Assembly: GCF_000379825.1 (NCBI RefSeq)
Contig: NZ_KB903825.1
Coordinates: 418,584-482,583 of the forward strand
Source of the DNA: Longispora albida DSM 44784
GTDB lineage: Bacteria > Actinomycetota > Actinomycetes > Mycobacteriales > Micromonosporaceae
Length of the DNA: 64,000 bases
Direction: 5' to 3'
A program made the translations under genes and the position numbers. Shown piece after piece: positions 19,683 through 28,144 of the stretch. The first letter of the stretch is position 1, and each line of letters begins with the position of its first letter. The notes beneath the pieces are model-generated. The model did not search any database, was not told where the DNA came from, and was given only the letters and a program-made list of their open reading frames with translations.

Positions 19683-20837
19683 ATGATCTCGGCGATCCTG
19701 GTCAACGTGAGTACGCAGGAGGCGGCCCAGGCCCGGCACGCGGTGTGGATCGAGCTGTTCTTCGACCTGGTGTTCGTGGTGACGGTGTCGCAGCTGGCCC
19801 ACCATCTCGAGGGCGATCCCGGCCCGCGCGAGTTCGGCGACTTCCTGCTGCTGTTCGCCGCCCCGTGGTGGGCGTGGCTGAAGTTCAGCTCGTGGAGCAA
19901 CGTGGCCGGTACCGCCGACGGTGGCGGCGCGCGGTACCGGCTGGAGATGCTCGCCGCGATGGCCACGGTCGCCGTGATGGGCGCCGCGATCCCCGACGCG
20001 CTCGGCGACCGGGGCGCGGTGTACGCCCTCGGGTACGCGGCCACGTGCGCGCTGATCGCCGTGATGTGGCTGCTCGGGCGGCGCGGGCAGCAGGGAGCCC
20101 GGCCGGTGCGCGTGATCCTGTTCAACGCGATCCCGTGCGCGGTGTGGGTGGGCTCGATCTGGCTGCCGGCGCACGACCGGCCGTACGTCTGGCTGGGCGC
20201 GCTCGCGTACGAGGTCCTGCTCCTGATCTTCGTGCAGAGCCGCAGCGACGTCCGGTACGAGCTGAGCCACATCGTCGAGCGGGTCGGCCTCTTCGTGATC
20301 ATCGTGCTCGGGGAGTCGATCGTCTCCGCGATCAGGGCGCTGAACGAGCACTGGAGCGCCCATGGCTGGGTGTCGTTCGGCTTCGGCCTCGCGTGGATCG
20401 CCGCGCTGTGGTGGGCGTACTTCGACTTCGGGGCCGCGGCGATCGAGCGGGAACTGTCCGGCACCATCGGGCAGCTCCGGGACATCTTCGCCCTCGGGCA
20501 CTTCCCGATCGTGACCTCGCTCACGGCGATGGCCGCAGGGCTGGGTACCGCCGTCGCCGAGCCAGAGCACCTGCCGGCCGGGGCAGCGGTGGCGATGTGC
20601 GGGGGCCTGGCCGTGTACCGGATCTGCTTCGCCGTCCTCGCCGTGCGGGCCGGCCGGTCGTGGGGTGAGGTGCTGCGCTGGGCCGTACCGGCCGTGCTGG
20701 TCGCCGCCGTCACGCTCGCCCTCGCGATCGCCGGGTACGTGCCGGGCTGGGCCGTCGTCGCCCTGCTCGCCGCCGAGGCGGCCGGGCAGCTCCTCCGGGG
20801 CATCCACCGGATCCGCTCGGCGGCGGCAAAGGCCTGA
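19683..20837 (+). CDS. ltrA: LtrA-family membrane protein
   Basis: This integral membrane protein of up to 384 residues belongs to the low-temperature-requirement A family. The conserved IELFFDLVFVV lies near the N-terminus and ERVGLFVIIVLGESIVSA in the middle, with about ten hydrophobic segments. The biochemical role of the family is unknown. A GTG at 19707 (MSTQEAAQAR...) would give a start closer to other members; no ribosome site clearly decides. It stands alone after the KAS III gene. Confidence 0.88.
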   Translation: MISAILVNVSTQEAAQARHAVWIELFFDLVFVVTVSQLAHHLEGDPGPREFGDFLLLFAAPWWAWLKFSSWSNVAGTADGGGARYRLEMLAAMATVAVMGAAIPDALGDRGAVYALGYAATCALIAVMWLLGRRGQQGARPVRVILFNAIPCAVWVGSIWLPAHDRPYVWLGALAYEVLLLIFVQSRSDVRYELSHIVERVGLFVIIVLGESIVSAIRALNEHWSAHGWVSFGFGLAWIAALWWAYFDFGAAAIERELSGTIGQLRDIFALGHFPIVTSLTAMAAGLGTAVAEPEHLPAGAAVAMCGGLAVYRICFAVLAVRAGRSWGEVLRWAVPAVLVAAVTLALAIAGYVPGWAVVALLAAEAAGQLLRGIHRIRSAAAKA

Positions 20838-20909
20838 CTTGCGCCGAACATCCCGCACGCCGGGCCGCGGTTACAGTGGCCGGGTGCTCAGATCCCCTCG
20901 GGCCGCACG

Positions 20910-21887
20910 ATGATCGGCCGATTACTGCTCGCGGCGACCACCCTGGTCACGTTCGCCGCACTCGGCTCCGGCTGCTCGGAGGGCACACCGCCCGCCAGCG
21001 CGCCCGCGCCCAGCACTACCCCGGCGGCCCAGCCCCGCGAGGAGTCCGTGCCGACTCTGCCGGCTCCGGCCCCCGCCCCGTCAGCCTCGGCGCGGCCCAG
21101 TGCTGCCGCCTGCCAGGCCGCCGACGGCTGGGACTGCGTGTGGCAGCAGCGGTTCGCGCAGGTCACGGCGCGGGTGAAGCAGTCGCCGGGCCAGCTCGGC
21201 GTGGTGCTGCGTGACCGGCAGACCGGGGCGGTGTGGCAGGCTGGCCAGCCCGGCCAGGCCACGTGGACGGCGTCGACGATCAAGCTGGCGATGGTCGCGT
21301 ACCTGCTCGAAGGATCCCGGGCGGGCACGATCACGCTCACCGCCGCCGACCGGCGCGACCTCGCCGACATGCTCGCCTGGTCGTCCGACGACGCCGCCGA
21401 CCGGATCTGGAAGCGGGGCGGCGGGGCCGCGATGGTGCCGGTCTTCCAGCAGCGGTACACGATGAAGGGTTTGACCTTCGTCACCGGCTTCGACCGCTAC
21501 TGGGGCTTCATGAAGTGCACCCCCGCCGACCTGGCCAACCTCATGGGTTACGTGCTGAGCCGCCTGCACGCCGACGACCGCGCCTTCGTCGTCAAGGCCA
21601 TGCGCACCGTCGACGACATCCAGCACTGGGGCGTGTGGGCCGCCGGCGCCGCTCAGCAGGCCGGCACGAAGAACGGCTGGTCGGAGGAGGTCGACGGCGG
21701 GGCCGAGCACTGGGTGACCCACACCGTCGGGTTCGCGGGGCCCGGCGAGCGCTACACACTGGCGATCATGTACTCGATGCCCGCCGGGCAGGACTCCCTC
21801 GACCTCGGCGTGCACACCGTCAGCGACATCGCCGCCGCGCTGTTCGGGGTGGCCACACCGGTGCCGGTCGTGGTCCGCCCGACCTGA
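20910..21887 (+). CDS. Serine hydrolase lipoprotein, class A beta-lactamase fold
   Basis: This 325-residue protein has a lipoprotein signal peptide (lipobox LGSGC near residue 22) and a Pro/Ala/Ser linker. A class A beta-lactamase-like domain follows: WTASTIKLAM holds the SxxK nucleophile, WSSDDAADRIW fits the SDN loop position, and GTKNGWSEEV fits the KTG box as KNG. Altered SDN and KTG motifs and the lipid anchor argue for a cell-wall-facing peptidase or unknown hydrolase rather than a potent antibiotic-degrading enzyme. It is convergent with the next gene, one base between the stops. Confidence 0.8.
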   Translation: MIGRLLLAATTLVTFAALGSGCSEGTPPASAPAPSTTPAAQPREESVPTLPAPAPAPSASARPSAAACQAADGWDCVWQQRFAQVTARVKQSPGQLGVVLRDRQTGAVWQAGQPGQATWTASTIKLAMVAYLLEGSRAGTITLTAADRRDLADMLAWSSDDAADRIWKRGGGAAMVPVFQQRYTMKGLTFVTGFDRYWGFMKCTPADLANLMGYVLSRLHADDRAFVVKAMRTVDDIQHWGVWAAGAAQQAGTKNGWSEEVDGGAEHWVTHTVGFAGPGERYTLAIMYSMPAGQDSLDLGVHTVSDIAAALFGVATPVPVVVRPT

Positions 21888-21888
21888 C

Positions 21889-22749
21889 TCAGCCGCGCAG
21901 GTACTTCTCCCACCACGTGAACGGCATCCGGTACTCGGCGGGCGTGTCGTCAGCCGCGTGGCTGGCCAGCCCGTTCTTCCCGAAGTAGTAGTCGTGGACC
22001 TGCCGCTGCGCCGGGGCCGACAGGTCGGGATCACTGACCGCGACGGCGTGGACGTGGTACGGGAAGCCCTGGGCCGGGGTGCGCAGCCAGGCCGCGAAGC
22101 CGACCGTGCGCAGCGCCTTCACCATCTTCCAGCGCTGCGCGGAGGTCAGCCCGTCCACGTTGATGTCGACGACGCCGCCCCCGTCGTGCGTGCCGGCGGA
22201 CGTGGGGTCCTCGGTCGTGTACGAGCCCTGGCTGAGCGTGATGCTGGACGTGATCATGGCATCGGCGGCCGCGAGCATGTCCGCCGTGCGCTGGTTGACC
22301 CGCCTGCCGCCGTAGCTGGCCGTCCGCGAGCCGGACCGCACCGGCCTGACCACCGTGTACCGGGTCTCGCCGAGCTTCGTCAGCGACGTGACGCCGGGCA
22401 GCCCGTTCGCGTCGATCCCGGTGTAGCCGAGCTGGCGCTGCCAGGCGGAGTACGCCGAGATCGTGGACGAGCCGTAGTGACCGTCCACAGCGGACGCCGA
22501 GGTCAGGAGCCCTTTCGCGTGGAGCGCCTGCTCGACCGGCAGCACGTGGGCCTTCGCACCCGGGGTCAGGCCGGTGTCGGGCTTCGGCGGGTCGACCTGC
22601 GCGGCGAGCAGAACCAGTTCCATGTCCACCGCGGGCAGTACGGCCGGGCCGGCGGCTGCCGGGCCCGCCGCCCACGTCGCGGGAATCGTGATCGCCGCCG
22701 CCGTGAGCGCACCACGGGTCAGCAGCCAGCGCCTGGTGGGAAGGTCCAT
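21889..22749 (-). CDS. Exported peptidoglycan-binding protein
   Basis: This 286-residue protein has a twin-arginine-like signal (PTRRWLLTRGALTAAAI) ending in AGPAAAGPA. Residues ~45-120 resemble a peptidoglycan-binding repeat (VEQALHAKGLL, DGHYGSSTISAYSAWQRQLGY). The rest has THDGGGVVDINVDG and FPYHVHAVAVSDPD, as in Streptomyces wall proteins related to M15-type peptidases. Metal ligands H-x6-D and HVH are plausible. The ATG at 22749 is preferred because GGAG stands six bases before it. Substrate is not known. Confidence 0.7.
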   Translation of the reverse strand: MDLPTRRWLLTRGALTAAAITIPATWAAGPAAAGPAVLPAVDMELVLLAAQVDPPKPDTGLTPGAKAHVLPVEQALHAKGLLTSASAVDGHYGSSTISAYSAWQRQLGYTGIDANGLPGVTSLTKLGETRYTVVRPVRSGSRTASYGGRRVNQRTADMLAAADAMITSSITLSQGSYTTEDPTSAGTHDGGGVVDINVDGLTSAQRWKMVKALRTVGFAAWLRTPAQGFPYHVHAVAVSDPDLSAPAQRQVHDYYFGKNGLASHAADDTPAEYRMPFTWWEKYLRG

Positions 22750-22838
22750 CGGTCGCTCCATCCTCGGTACCGGGATCGGAGCTCCCACGGTGGCACCAGC
22801 ACCTCCAGCCCCGCTCCAGGTTGCCTCCATGCCTCCGG

Positions 22839-24158
22839 TCAGGTGGCCCGCCAGACGCGCAGGGTGCCCGGCCGGCCGAGGCAGGCGAAGTAGCGCGCGT
22901 GGCCAGTGCAGTAGGCGCTGTCACCCGGCCCGACCACCCCGAGCGGGGTGAGCCTGCCGGTCCTGCGGTCCATGACCCCGGCCCAGGTTCCGCCGCGCTC
23001 GGCGTAGCGGCCGAGCATCGGCACCAGCTGGCCCCCGCCGTCCGACCAGTGGCTGGCCGGCAGCCAGCGGCCGAGCCTGCGGATCTCACGGCCGGTCGCC
23101 GTGTCCAGCAGAGCCGGGTCCACGGGCTGCCGGCTGGACACGCGGTCGGACCACAGTGCCGAGTTGAGGACGGTGTCCGCCCCGGCCGCTGACCAGACTC
23201 TGGTACCCGTGCGCGGGTCGAGGGCCACGGTCTCCAGGTTGTTGTGCACGCAGAGCAGCCCGGCGCAGTACCACGCGTCGGCCACCCCGCGCACAGCCGT
23301 GCTCGTCCACGCGCTGGTGAGGCTGCCGGCGTCGAAGGCCCGCAGCTCGTCCTCGCCCGACGGGAAGACGATCAGCCCGCCGACCGGCTTGCCGCCCATG
23401 TCACCGCGCCCCGGCTGTGCTTCCAGCGGCACCTCCCGGGTGGCGAGGATCTGGTCGGTCTCCGGATCCCAGACGCTCATCACGGTGACAGCCGGCCGTA
23501 CCTCGAACCGGGCCAGCCGCAGCGGGGTGACCGGCAGGCCGTCCGGGCCCGTGACAACCTGGTGGATACCCGCGACGGGCCGCTGCCATCTCGCCTGGCC
23601 GGTCCGCAGGTCCACCAGCGACAATGCGCCGTCGCCGGCGAGCAGCGGAAGGACCTCGTCGACGAGTTCACCCGGCCGCTGCCAGAGCTGGCGCCCCGTC
23701 ACCGGGTCGGTGACAGTCGTCGTCAGCCGTGGGTGGATCAGCACTCCGCCCGGCCCCAGGAGGGCGGACCGGGTGCTCGCGACCAGGACACCGTCCGCGA
23801 GGCGCAGCCGGCCAGCTGCCTGCGTCTCCGCCGGCACCTGCCAGACCAGCCTGGCGGCTGGGCCGCTCAGGTCGTACCTGCGCAGCGAACCCGCGGAACC
23901 CTTACCGGCCAGCACGTACATCGTGTCGCCGTCGAAAAGGACCTCCGGCTGATCAGCCGGCCCTGAGCCGGGCAGCACGACCTCCTGCATCCTCGGCACG
24001 GGTTCGGCCTCCGCCGCGCCGGAGGTGAGCAGCACACTCGCCAGGACCACGGCCGACAGCGCGGGCCGCAGTCTCCCCGCGAGGGCCGCACGCCAGCGCG
24101 GCTCCCCCGGCAGCGCTGGTTCCGCGTCGCCGACAACCCCGAGATCGATTACCGTCAT
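22839..24158 (-). CDS. PQQ-like beta-propeller protein, membrane-anchored
   Basis: This 439-residue protein has one hydrophobic segment (residues ~30-50, PALSAVVLASVLLTSGAAEA) and then a beta-propeller-like repeat domain, with units such as TDPVTGRQLWQRPGE, DLRTGQARWQRP and LDPRTGTRVWSAAG. That pattern is typical of PQQ/WD-like propellers without catalytic residues. Two Cys pairs (WYCAGLLC, YCTGHARYFAC) may form disulfides outside the cell. The start at 24158 gives a short cytoplasmic tail. Role unknown; a scaffold or sensor is likely. Confidence 0.75.
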   Translation of the reverse strand: MTVIDLGVVGDAEPALPGEPRWRAALAGRLRPALSAVVLASVLLTSGAAEAEPVPRMQEVVLPGSGPADQPEVLFDGDTMYVLAGKGSAGSLRRYDLSGPAARLVWQVPAETQAAGRLRLADGVLVASTRSALLGPGGVLIHPRLTTTVTDPVTGRQLWQRPGELVDEVLPLLAGDGALSLVDLRTGQARWQRPVAGIHQVVTGPDGLPVTPLRLARFEVRPAVTVMSVWDPETDQILATREVPLEAQPGRGDMGGKPVGGLIVFPSGEDELRAFDAGSLTSAWTSTAVRGVADAWYCAGLLCVHNNLETVALDPRTGTRVWSAAGADTVLNSALWSDRVSSRQPVDPALLDTATGREIRRLGRWLPASHWSDGGGQLVPMLGRYAERGGTWAGVMDRRTGRLTPLGVVGPGDSAYCTGHARYFACLGRPGTLRVWRAT

Positions 24159-24221
24159 GCGGACAGGGTAGGCAAGCCAGGTCACGGAGAGATTGCCTCC
24201 ATCCGCTCCTATGCTGGGCCG

Positions 24222-24509
24222 ATGGATGTCGAGTTCACCGGAGAGATCTGGTACTGGCGCGGGCCGGCCCCCTGGCACTTCGTCACCGTCCCCGAGGACG
24301 GGTGCCGCGAGCTGGAGGCGACGGCCGCCCGGGTCAGCTACGGCTGGGGCATGATCCCGGTGACCGCGGCGATCGGGGACACGAGCTGGACCACGTCGCT
24401 GTTCCCGAAGGACGGCCGGTACGTGGTGCCGGTGAAGACCGTCGTCCGCAGGGCCGAGGGGCTGGACGTGGGCGACACGGTCACGATCCGGCTCACCGTG
24501 GATGTATGA
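24222..24509 (+). CDS. DUF1905 domain protein
   Basis: This 95-residue small cytoplasmic beta-barrel protein carries the DUF1905 pattern: FTGEIWYWRGPAPWHFVTVP at the start, WTTSLFPKDGRYVVPVK in the middle, and VGDTVTIRLTVDV at the end. The family has no known reaction. It is divergent from the propeller gene with 63 bp between, so it probably has its own promoter there. Confidence 0.85.
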   Translation: MDVEFTGEIWYWRGPAPWHFVTVPEDGCRELEATAARVSYGWGMIPVTAAIGDTSWTTSLFPKDGRYVVPVKTVVRRAEGLDVGDTVTIRLTVDV

Positions 24510-24609
24510 GCGGTTGATCCGTCGTTGACCGTCCATTGACGACCTCCCAGGAGGGTACTTCCGGCGCGGCCAGTCAGGCCGGGCAAGGAGTCCTCAAGGG
24601 AGTGTTCTC

Positions 24610-25533
24610 GTGCGACTGAGGAAAGTAGTACTGGGCGTGGCTGGCGCCGCGCTGGCCGTGCTGGGCATGCTGCCAGCCGCCTCTGCGGCGACCGCGGCAC
24701 CCGTTTCGCGTACCGCCCAGGTCAAGGCGGGCATGGGCACGACGGCTATCGACGTGGGCGTGATCGGCAACGCGGTCGTCGACGTCTTCCGGAAGTACAA
24801 CGAGTCCAACCAGTACAAGTCCTTCATCAACGACATGCTCGCCAATGTCGACCAGGCCGCCGAGTACCGGTACAACGTGGTCGTCATCTTCATGGGATAC
24901 GGATTCGACCGCAACATCAGCGAGGGCAAGATCCAGGGCGGGCCCGAAGCGAACAACCGGCCGATGTACCGGTCCGGGACGGTGAAGGGCTACACCTACG
25001 GCGTCTTCATCTTCGACAGCGGTGACTTCAACGCCGCCAACTACTTCGACTACGACACGTGGATGGGCCAGCGCGGCAACTTCACCGCGGCGACCCGGTG
25101 GCAGGACATGTTCGGCATGTGGGGCAGCACCCTTTCGTTCAAGAGCAGGACGAACAACGTCGGCACCGCGATCCGCTCCGACATCCCCGGCAAGTGCGTC
25201 GACGTGGCCGGCGGCCGGTTCGAGCAGGGGAACTCGGTCCAGAACTACGAGTGCAACGGCACGATCTCCCAGCGGTGGTCGCTGAGGGGCGACGGTTCGA
25301 TCCAGCTGACCGGTACCTCGCTGTGCCTGGACGCGTGGGGTGGGGTCGGCGACAAGACCCGCCTGTGGGGCTGCAACGGCTCCAATGCCCAGCGCTGGTA
25401 CTTCGACCCGGGCACGCGGGCGTTCAAGCACGAGGGCCTGTGCCTCGACGTCCCGAACGGCAGCACGGCCAACAGCGTGCAGCTCCAGGTGTGGACCTGC
25501 AACCAGACCGCCTCGCAGAAGTGGTCCTTCTGA
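24610..25533 (+). CDS. Secreted protein with ricin-B lectin domain
   Basis: This 307-residue exported protein uses a GTG start with GGGAG upstream. A signal peptide ends near SAATAAP. Residues ~40-185 are a compact aromatic-rich domain I do not recognise (YRYNVVVIFMGYGFDRN, GYTYGVFIFDSGDFNAANYF). Residues ~190-307 form a ricin B-type beta-trefoil with three QxW units (ISQRWSL, NAQRWYF, ASQKWSF) and paired cysteines. Carbohydrate binding outside the cell is likely; the N-terminal part could be an enzyme or toxin-like module, unproven. Confidence 0.8.
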   Translation: MRLRKVVLGVAGAALAVLGMLPAASAATAAPVSRTAQVKAGMGTTAIDVGVIGNAVVDVFRKYNESNQYKSFINDMLANVDQAAEYRYNVVVIFMGYGFDRNISEGKIQGGPEANNRPMYRSGTVKGYTYGVFIFDSGDFNAANYFDYDTWMGQRGNFTAATRWQDMFGMWGSTLSFKSRTNNVGTAIRSDIPGKCVDVAGGRFEQGNSVQNYECNGTISQRWSLRGDGSIQLTGTSLCLDAWGGVGDKTRLWGCNGSNAQRWYFDPGTRAFKHEGLCLDVPNGSTANSVQLQVWTCNQTASQKWSF

Positions 25534-25549
25534 CGCGGTGAGGGCAGGG

Positions 25550-25579
25550 CGGGCAGGCCACACTCCGGGGGCCTGCCCG
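25550..25579. terminator. Bidirectional hairpin terminator
   Basis: The stem CGGGCAGGCC / GGCCTGCCCG (10 bp) encloses a 10-nt loop and is followed by TTCTGCCTTTT on the + strand. It lies between the stops of the lectin gene and the convergent response-regulator gene. Confidence 0.8.
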
Positions 25580-25589
25580 TTCTGCCTTT

Positions 25590-26234
25590 TCAGGATTCGA
25601 GGTACCTGAGGACGGCCAGCACCCGGCGGCTGTAGCCGTCGGAGTTCAGCAGGCCGAGCTTGTCGAAGATCGCGTTGATGTGCTTCTCGACGGAGCTGAC
25701 CGACAGGTGCAGCCGGGCGCCGATCGCCGCGTTGGTGTGCCCCTGCGCCATCTCGTGCAGTACCTCGCGTTCGCGGGGCGTCAGGCGGTTCAGCGGGTCG
25801 GTGTGGCTGGAGGCCGCGACGAGCTGGCGGATCACCTCCGGGTCGAGGGCAGTCGAGCCTGCCGCCACCCGGGCCAGCGCGTCGAGGAAGTCCTCGACCT
25901 GGGCCACCCGGTCCTTGAGCACGTAGCCCACGCCGTCCGGCCGGTCGGTGACAAGCTGCGCCGCGTACCGCTTCTCGACGTACTGCGACAGCACCAGCAC
26001 CCCGACCTCCGGCCACCGGCGGCGGATCTCCAGCGCGGCCCGCAGCCCCTCGTCGGTGTGCCCCGGCGGCATCCGGACATCCGTGACCACGACGTCGGGC
26101 TGGTCGGCGGCCACTGCGGCGATCAGCGCTCCGGCGTCACCGACGGCCGCCACGACCTCGTGGCCCTCGTCGGCCAGCAGCCGGGCCAGCCCGTCGCGGA
26201 GCAGTGCCGAGTCCTCGGCGAGGGTTATCCGCAC
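25590..26234 (-). CDS. NarL-family response regulator
   Basis: This 214-residue protein has a receiver domain (ITLAEDSALLRDG, phospho-acceptor Asp in DVVVTDVRMP) and a LuxR-type helix-turn-helix (LTPREREVLHEMAQGHTNAAIG). The GTG at 26234 lies inside the 3' end of the histidine kinase gene (10-bp overlap), so kinase and regulator are coupled. They sit behind dedA in one operon, suggesting the pair senses membrane or envelope state, which is inference. Confidence 0.92.
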   Translation of the reverse strand: MRITLAEDSALLRDGLARLLADEGHEVVAAVGDAGALIAAVAADQPDVVVTDVRMPPGHTDEGLRAALEIRRRWPEVGVLVLSQYVEKRYAAQLVTDRPDGVGYVLKDRVAQVEDFLDALARVAAGSTALDPEVIRQLVAASSHTDPLNRLTPREREVLHEMAQGHTNAAIGARLHLSVSSVEKHINAIFDKLGLLNSDGYSRRVLAVLRYLES

Positions 26235-27352
26235 GGGAGTACCGCCTCGATCGTCGTCGGCCCGCCCGCCGGGCTGTCCACTGTGAACCGGCCGTCCAGC
26301 GCGGCGACCCGGCGTTCCAGGCCGCGCAGGCCGGTGCCGTCCGGGTCGGCTCCGCCGGTACCGTCGTCGCTGACCAGCATCCGCACCTCCGCGCCCAGCC
26401 ACCCGATCTCGATCTTGATCATGGTAGCCCCGGCGTGCTTGGCGGCGTTCGTGATGGCCTCGCAGGCCACGAAGTACAGCGCGGTCTCCGTCTGCCGGGC
26501 AGGCCGGGCCGGGAGGTCGTGCTCGATCCGGACGGGGACGGGCGAGCGCTGCGCGACCAGGGCGAGCACGTCGGGCAGCCCGCTGTGCTCCAGCGCCGAC
26601 GGGTAGACCCGCCACGCCACCTCGCGCAGGTCGTCGATGGCCTGCTGGGCCGCGGCGTGGGCCTGGGCGAGCAGTTCCGCGGCCTTGGCGGGGTCCTGGC
26701 TGCGCCTGGCCCGGCCAAGCAGCATGCCCAGCGCGACGAGGCGCTGCTGGAGGCCGTCGTGCAGGTCGCGCTCGATCCGCTGCCGTTCGGTGTCCACTGC
26801 CGACATCACACCGGCCCGGCTGGCCGCCAGCTCGCCGACCCGGCGTTCGAGGAGGTCGCGGGCGCTCGGGGTGAGCAGGTTGCTGGCGAGGCGGCGGTCG
26901 AGCCCGGCGACGCTCACGATGGCCTGCCAGTTCAGCGCGAACAGCACCCCGCCGATCACGAGCTGGAGCAGGAACTGGCCGGCCGTCATCCGGCCCCGCG
27001 CGGCCGAGGCGAGCACGATCGCGGCCAGGTAACCGCCGAAGAGCAGCAGGCAGAGGGCCAGCGCGCCGAGCACGGCCGGGCCGGTCCTCGCGGCCAGGTA
27101 CGTGGCGGCGCGGCGGGTGTCCGGCACGGACGGTTCCGGGGTCACGCCCAGCCGGTGGCACTCCCAGGCCGCCATCCGGCGTACGGCGGCGCCGGCCTTT
27201 CCGAGGAGTGCGCGACGCGGCCGGGGCAGCGGCGCGGTGAGCGCGAGGGCCACACCGCCGAGCCCGGCCAGCAGCAGCCCGGCCGCCGCGCTGAGCACGC
27301 CCAGCGCCACGGTGACCGGCGTACGGGCCGCTGCGGGGATCAGTCGTCTCAC
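26225..27352 (-). CDS. NarL-type sensor histidine kinase
   Basis: This 375-residue membrane kinase has about four hydrophobic segments in the first ~170 residues. A HisKA_3 dimerisation box follows (DTERQRIERDLHDGLQQRLVALG, His as phosphate acceptor). The ATPase domain has N-box NAAKHAG and G-box DDGTGGADPDGTGLRGL. The GTG start at 27352 shares GTGA with the stop of dedA, so translation is coupled. No periplasmic sensor domain is apparent, so it likely senses within the membrane. Confidence 0.9.
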   Translation of the reverse strand: MRRLIPAAARTPVTVALGVLSAAAGLLLAGLGGVALALTAPLPRPRRALLGKAGAAVRRMAAWECHRLGVTPEPSVPDTRRAATYLAARTGPAVLGALALCLLLFGGYLAAIVLASAARGRMTAGQFLLQLVIGGVLFALNWQAIVSVAGLDRRLASNLLTPSARDLLERRVGELAASRAGVMSAVDTERQRIERDLHDGLQQRLVALGMLLGRARRSQDPAKAAELLAQAHAAAQQAIDDLREVAWRVYPSALEHSGLPDVLALVAQRSPVPVRIEHDLPARPARQTETALYFVACEAITNAAKHAGATMIKIEIGWLGAEVRMLVSDDGTGGADPDGTGLRGLERRVAALDGRFTVDSPAGGPTTIEAVLPCG

Positions 27353-27984
27353 CTGCTGCCTCTCGCGTGCCTGCCGGGCCTGGCCGCACGGGATTTGATC
27401 ATGCGGGAGATGACAAAGTACCCGGCCGCCAGCACGCACACCGCGATGACCACGTTCTGGAAAGCCCCGGCGTAGCCCTCGACCACCGTCCAGTTCTCGC
27501 CGAGCACGTAGCCGGCCAGCACGAAGAGCGTGTTCCAGACCAGGCTGCCGATCGTCGTGTACAGCACGAACACCGGCAGTGGCATCCGGTCGACCCCGGC
27601 GGGGATCGAGATCAGGCTGCGGAAGATGGGGATCATCCGTCCGAAGAGGACAGCCTTGCGGCCGTGGCGGGCGAACCACGCCTCGGTCCGGTCGACGTCT
27701 GCCAGCTTGACGAGCGGCAGCCTGCTCGCGATGGCCCGGACCCGGTCGCGGCCGAGCAGCCGGCCGGCGTAGTACAGGGCGACGGCTCCGGCCACCGAGC
27801 CCAGGGTGGTCCAGGCGATCGCGGCGAAGAGGCTCATCCGGCCCTGCCCGGCGGCGAACCCGGCCAGCGGCAGGATCACCTCGCTCGGGATCGGCGGGAA
27901 CAGGTTCTCCAGCGCCACGGCCAGCCCGGCACCCGGGCCGCCCAGCCGCTCCATCAGGTCGGTGACCAGCTGTGTCATATCCAT
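27349..27984 (-). CDS. DedA-family membrane protein
   Basis: This 211-residue protein of the DedA/VTT family is associated with lipid or undecaprenyl-phosphate flipping and proton-motive-force upkeep. Family signatures are ENLFPPIPSEVILPLAGFAAG near residue 28 and GRMIPIFRSLISIPAG near residue 110, with further helices at the C-terminus. ATG at 27984 is chosen; a Met two codons later is also possible. It is the first gene of a dedA-kinase-regulator operon. A 19-bp palindrome lies just upstream. Confidence 0.9.
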   Translation of the reverse strand: MDMTQLVTDLMERLGGPGAGLAVALENLFPPIPSEVILPLAGFAAGQGRMSLFAAIAWTTLGSVAGAVALYYAGRLLGRDRVRAIASRLPLVKLADVDRTEAWFARHGRKAVLFGRMIPIFRSLISIPAGVDRMPLPVFVLYTTIGSLVWNTLFVLAGYVLGENWTVVEGYAGAFQNVVIAVCVLAAGYFVISRMIKSRAARPGRHARGSR

Positions 27985-28012
27985 GATCACGACGCTACGG
28001 AGCGGGGAGCCC

Positions 28013-28031
28013 GGCCAGCACGGTGCTGGCC
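28013..28031. promoter_or_regulatory. 19-bp palindrome upstream of dedA operon
   Basis: Perfect arms GGCCAGCAC and GTGCTGGCC surround a central G. The site is 28 bp upstream of the dedA start, well placed for an operator controlling the dedA-kinase-regulator operon. The binding protein is unknown; the operon's own regulator is the simplest candidate. Confidence 0.5.
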
Positions 28032-28144
28032 ACCGACCTGGGGTGCGGAAAACCGCAGGGTGCGCGCCGGAGGCCGCCGGTCCACTGTGCACACGGCGGA
28101 CCGCCAGTGGTGATCATGGATGCGGCAGGCGCACCATAGACGGT

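Noticed and set aside
24512-24540. Shared regulon between the lectin gene and the SenS/HbpS-like region
   Set aside because: The common string GGTTGATCC is only 9 bp and the flanking half-sites differ, so chance is not excluded.
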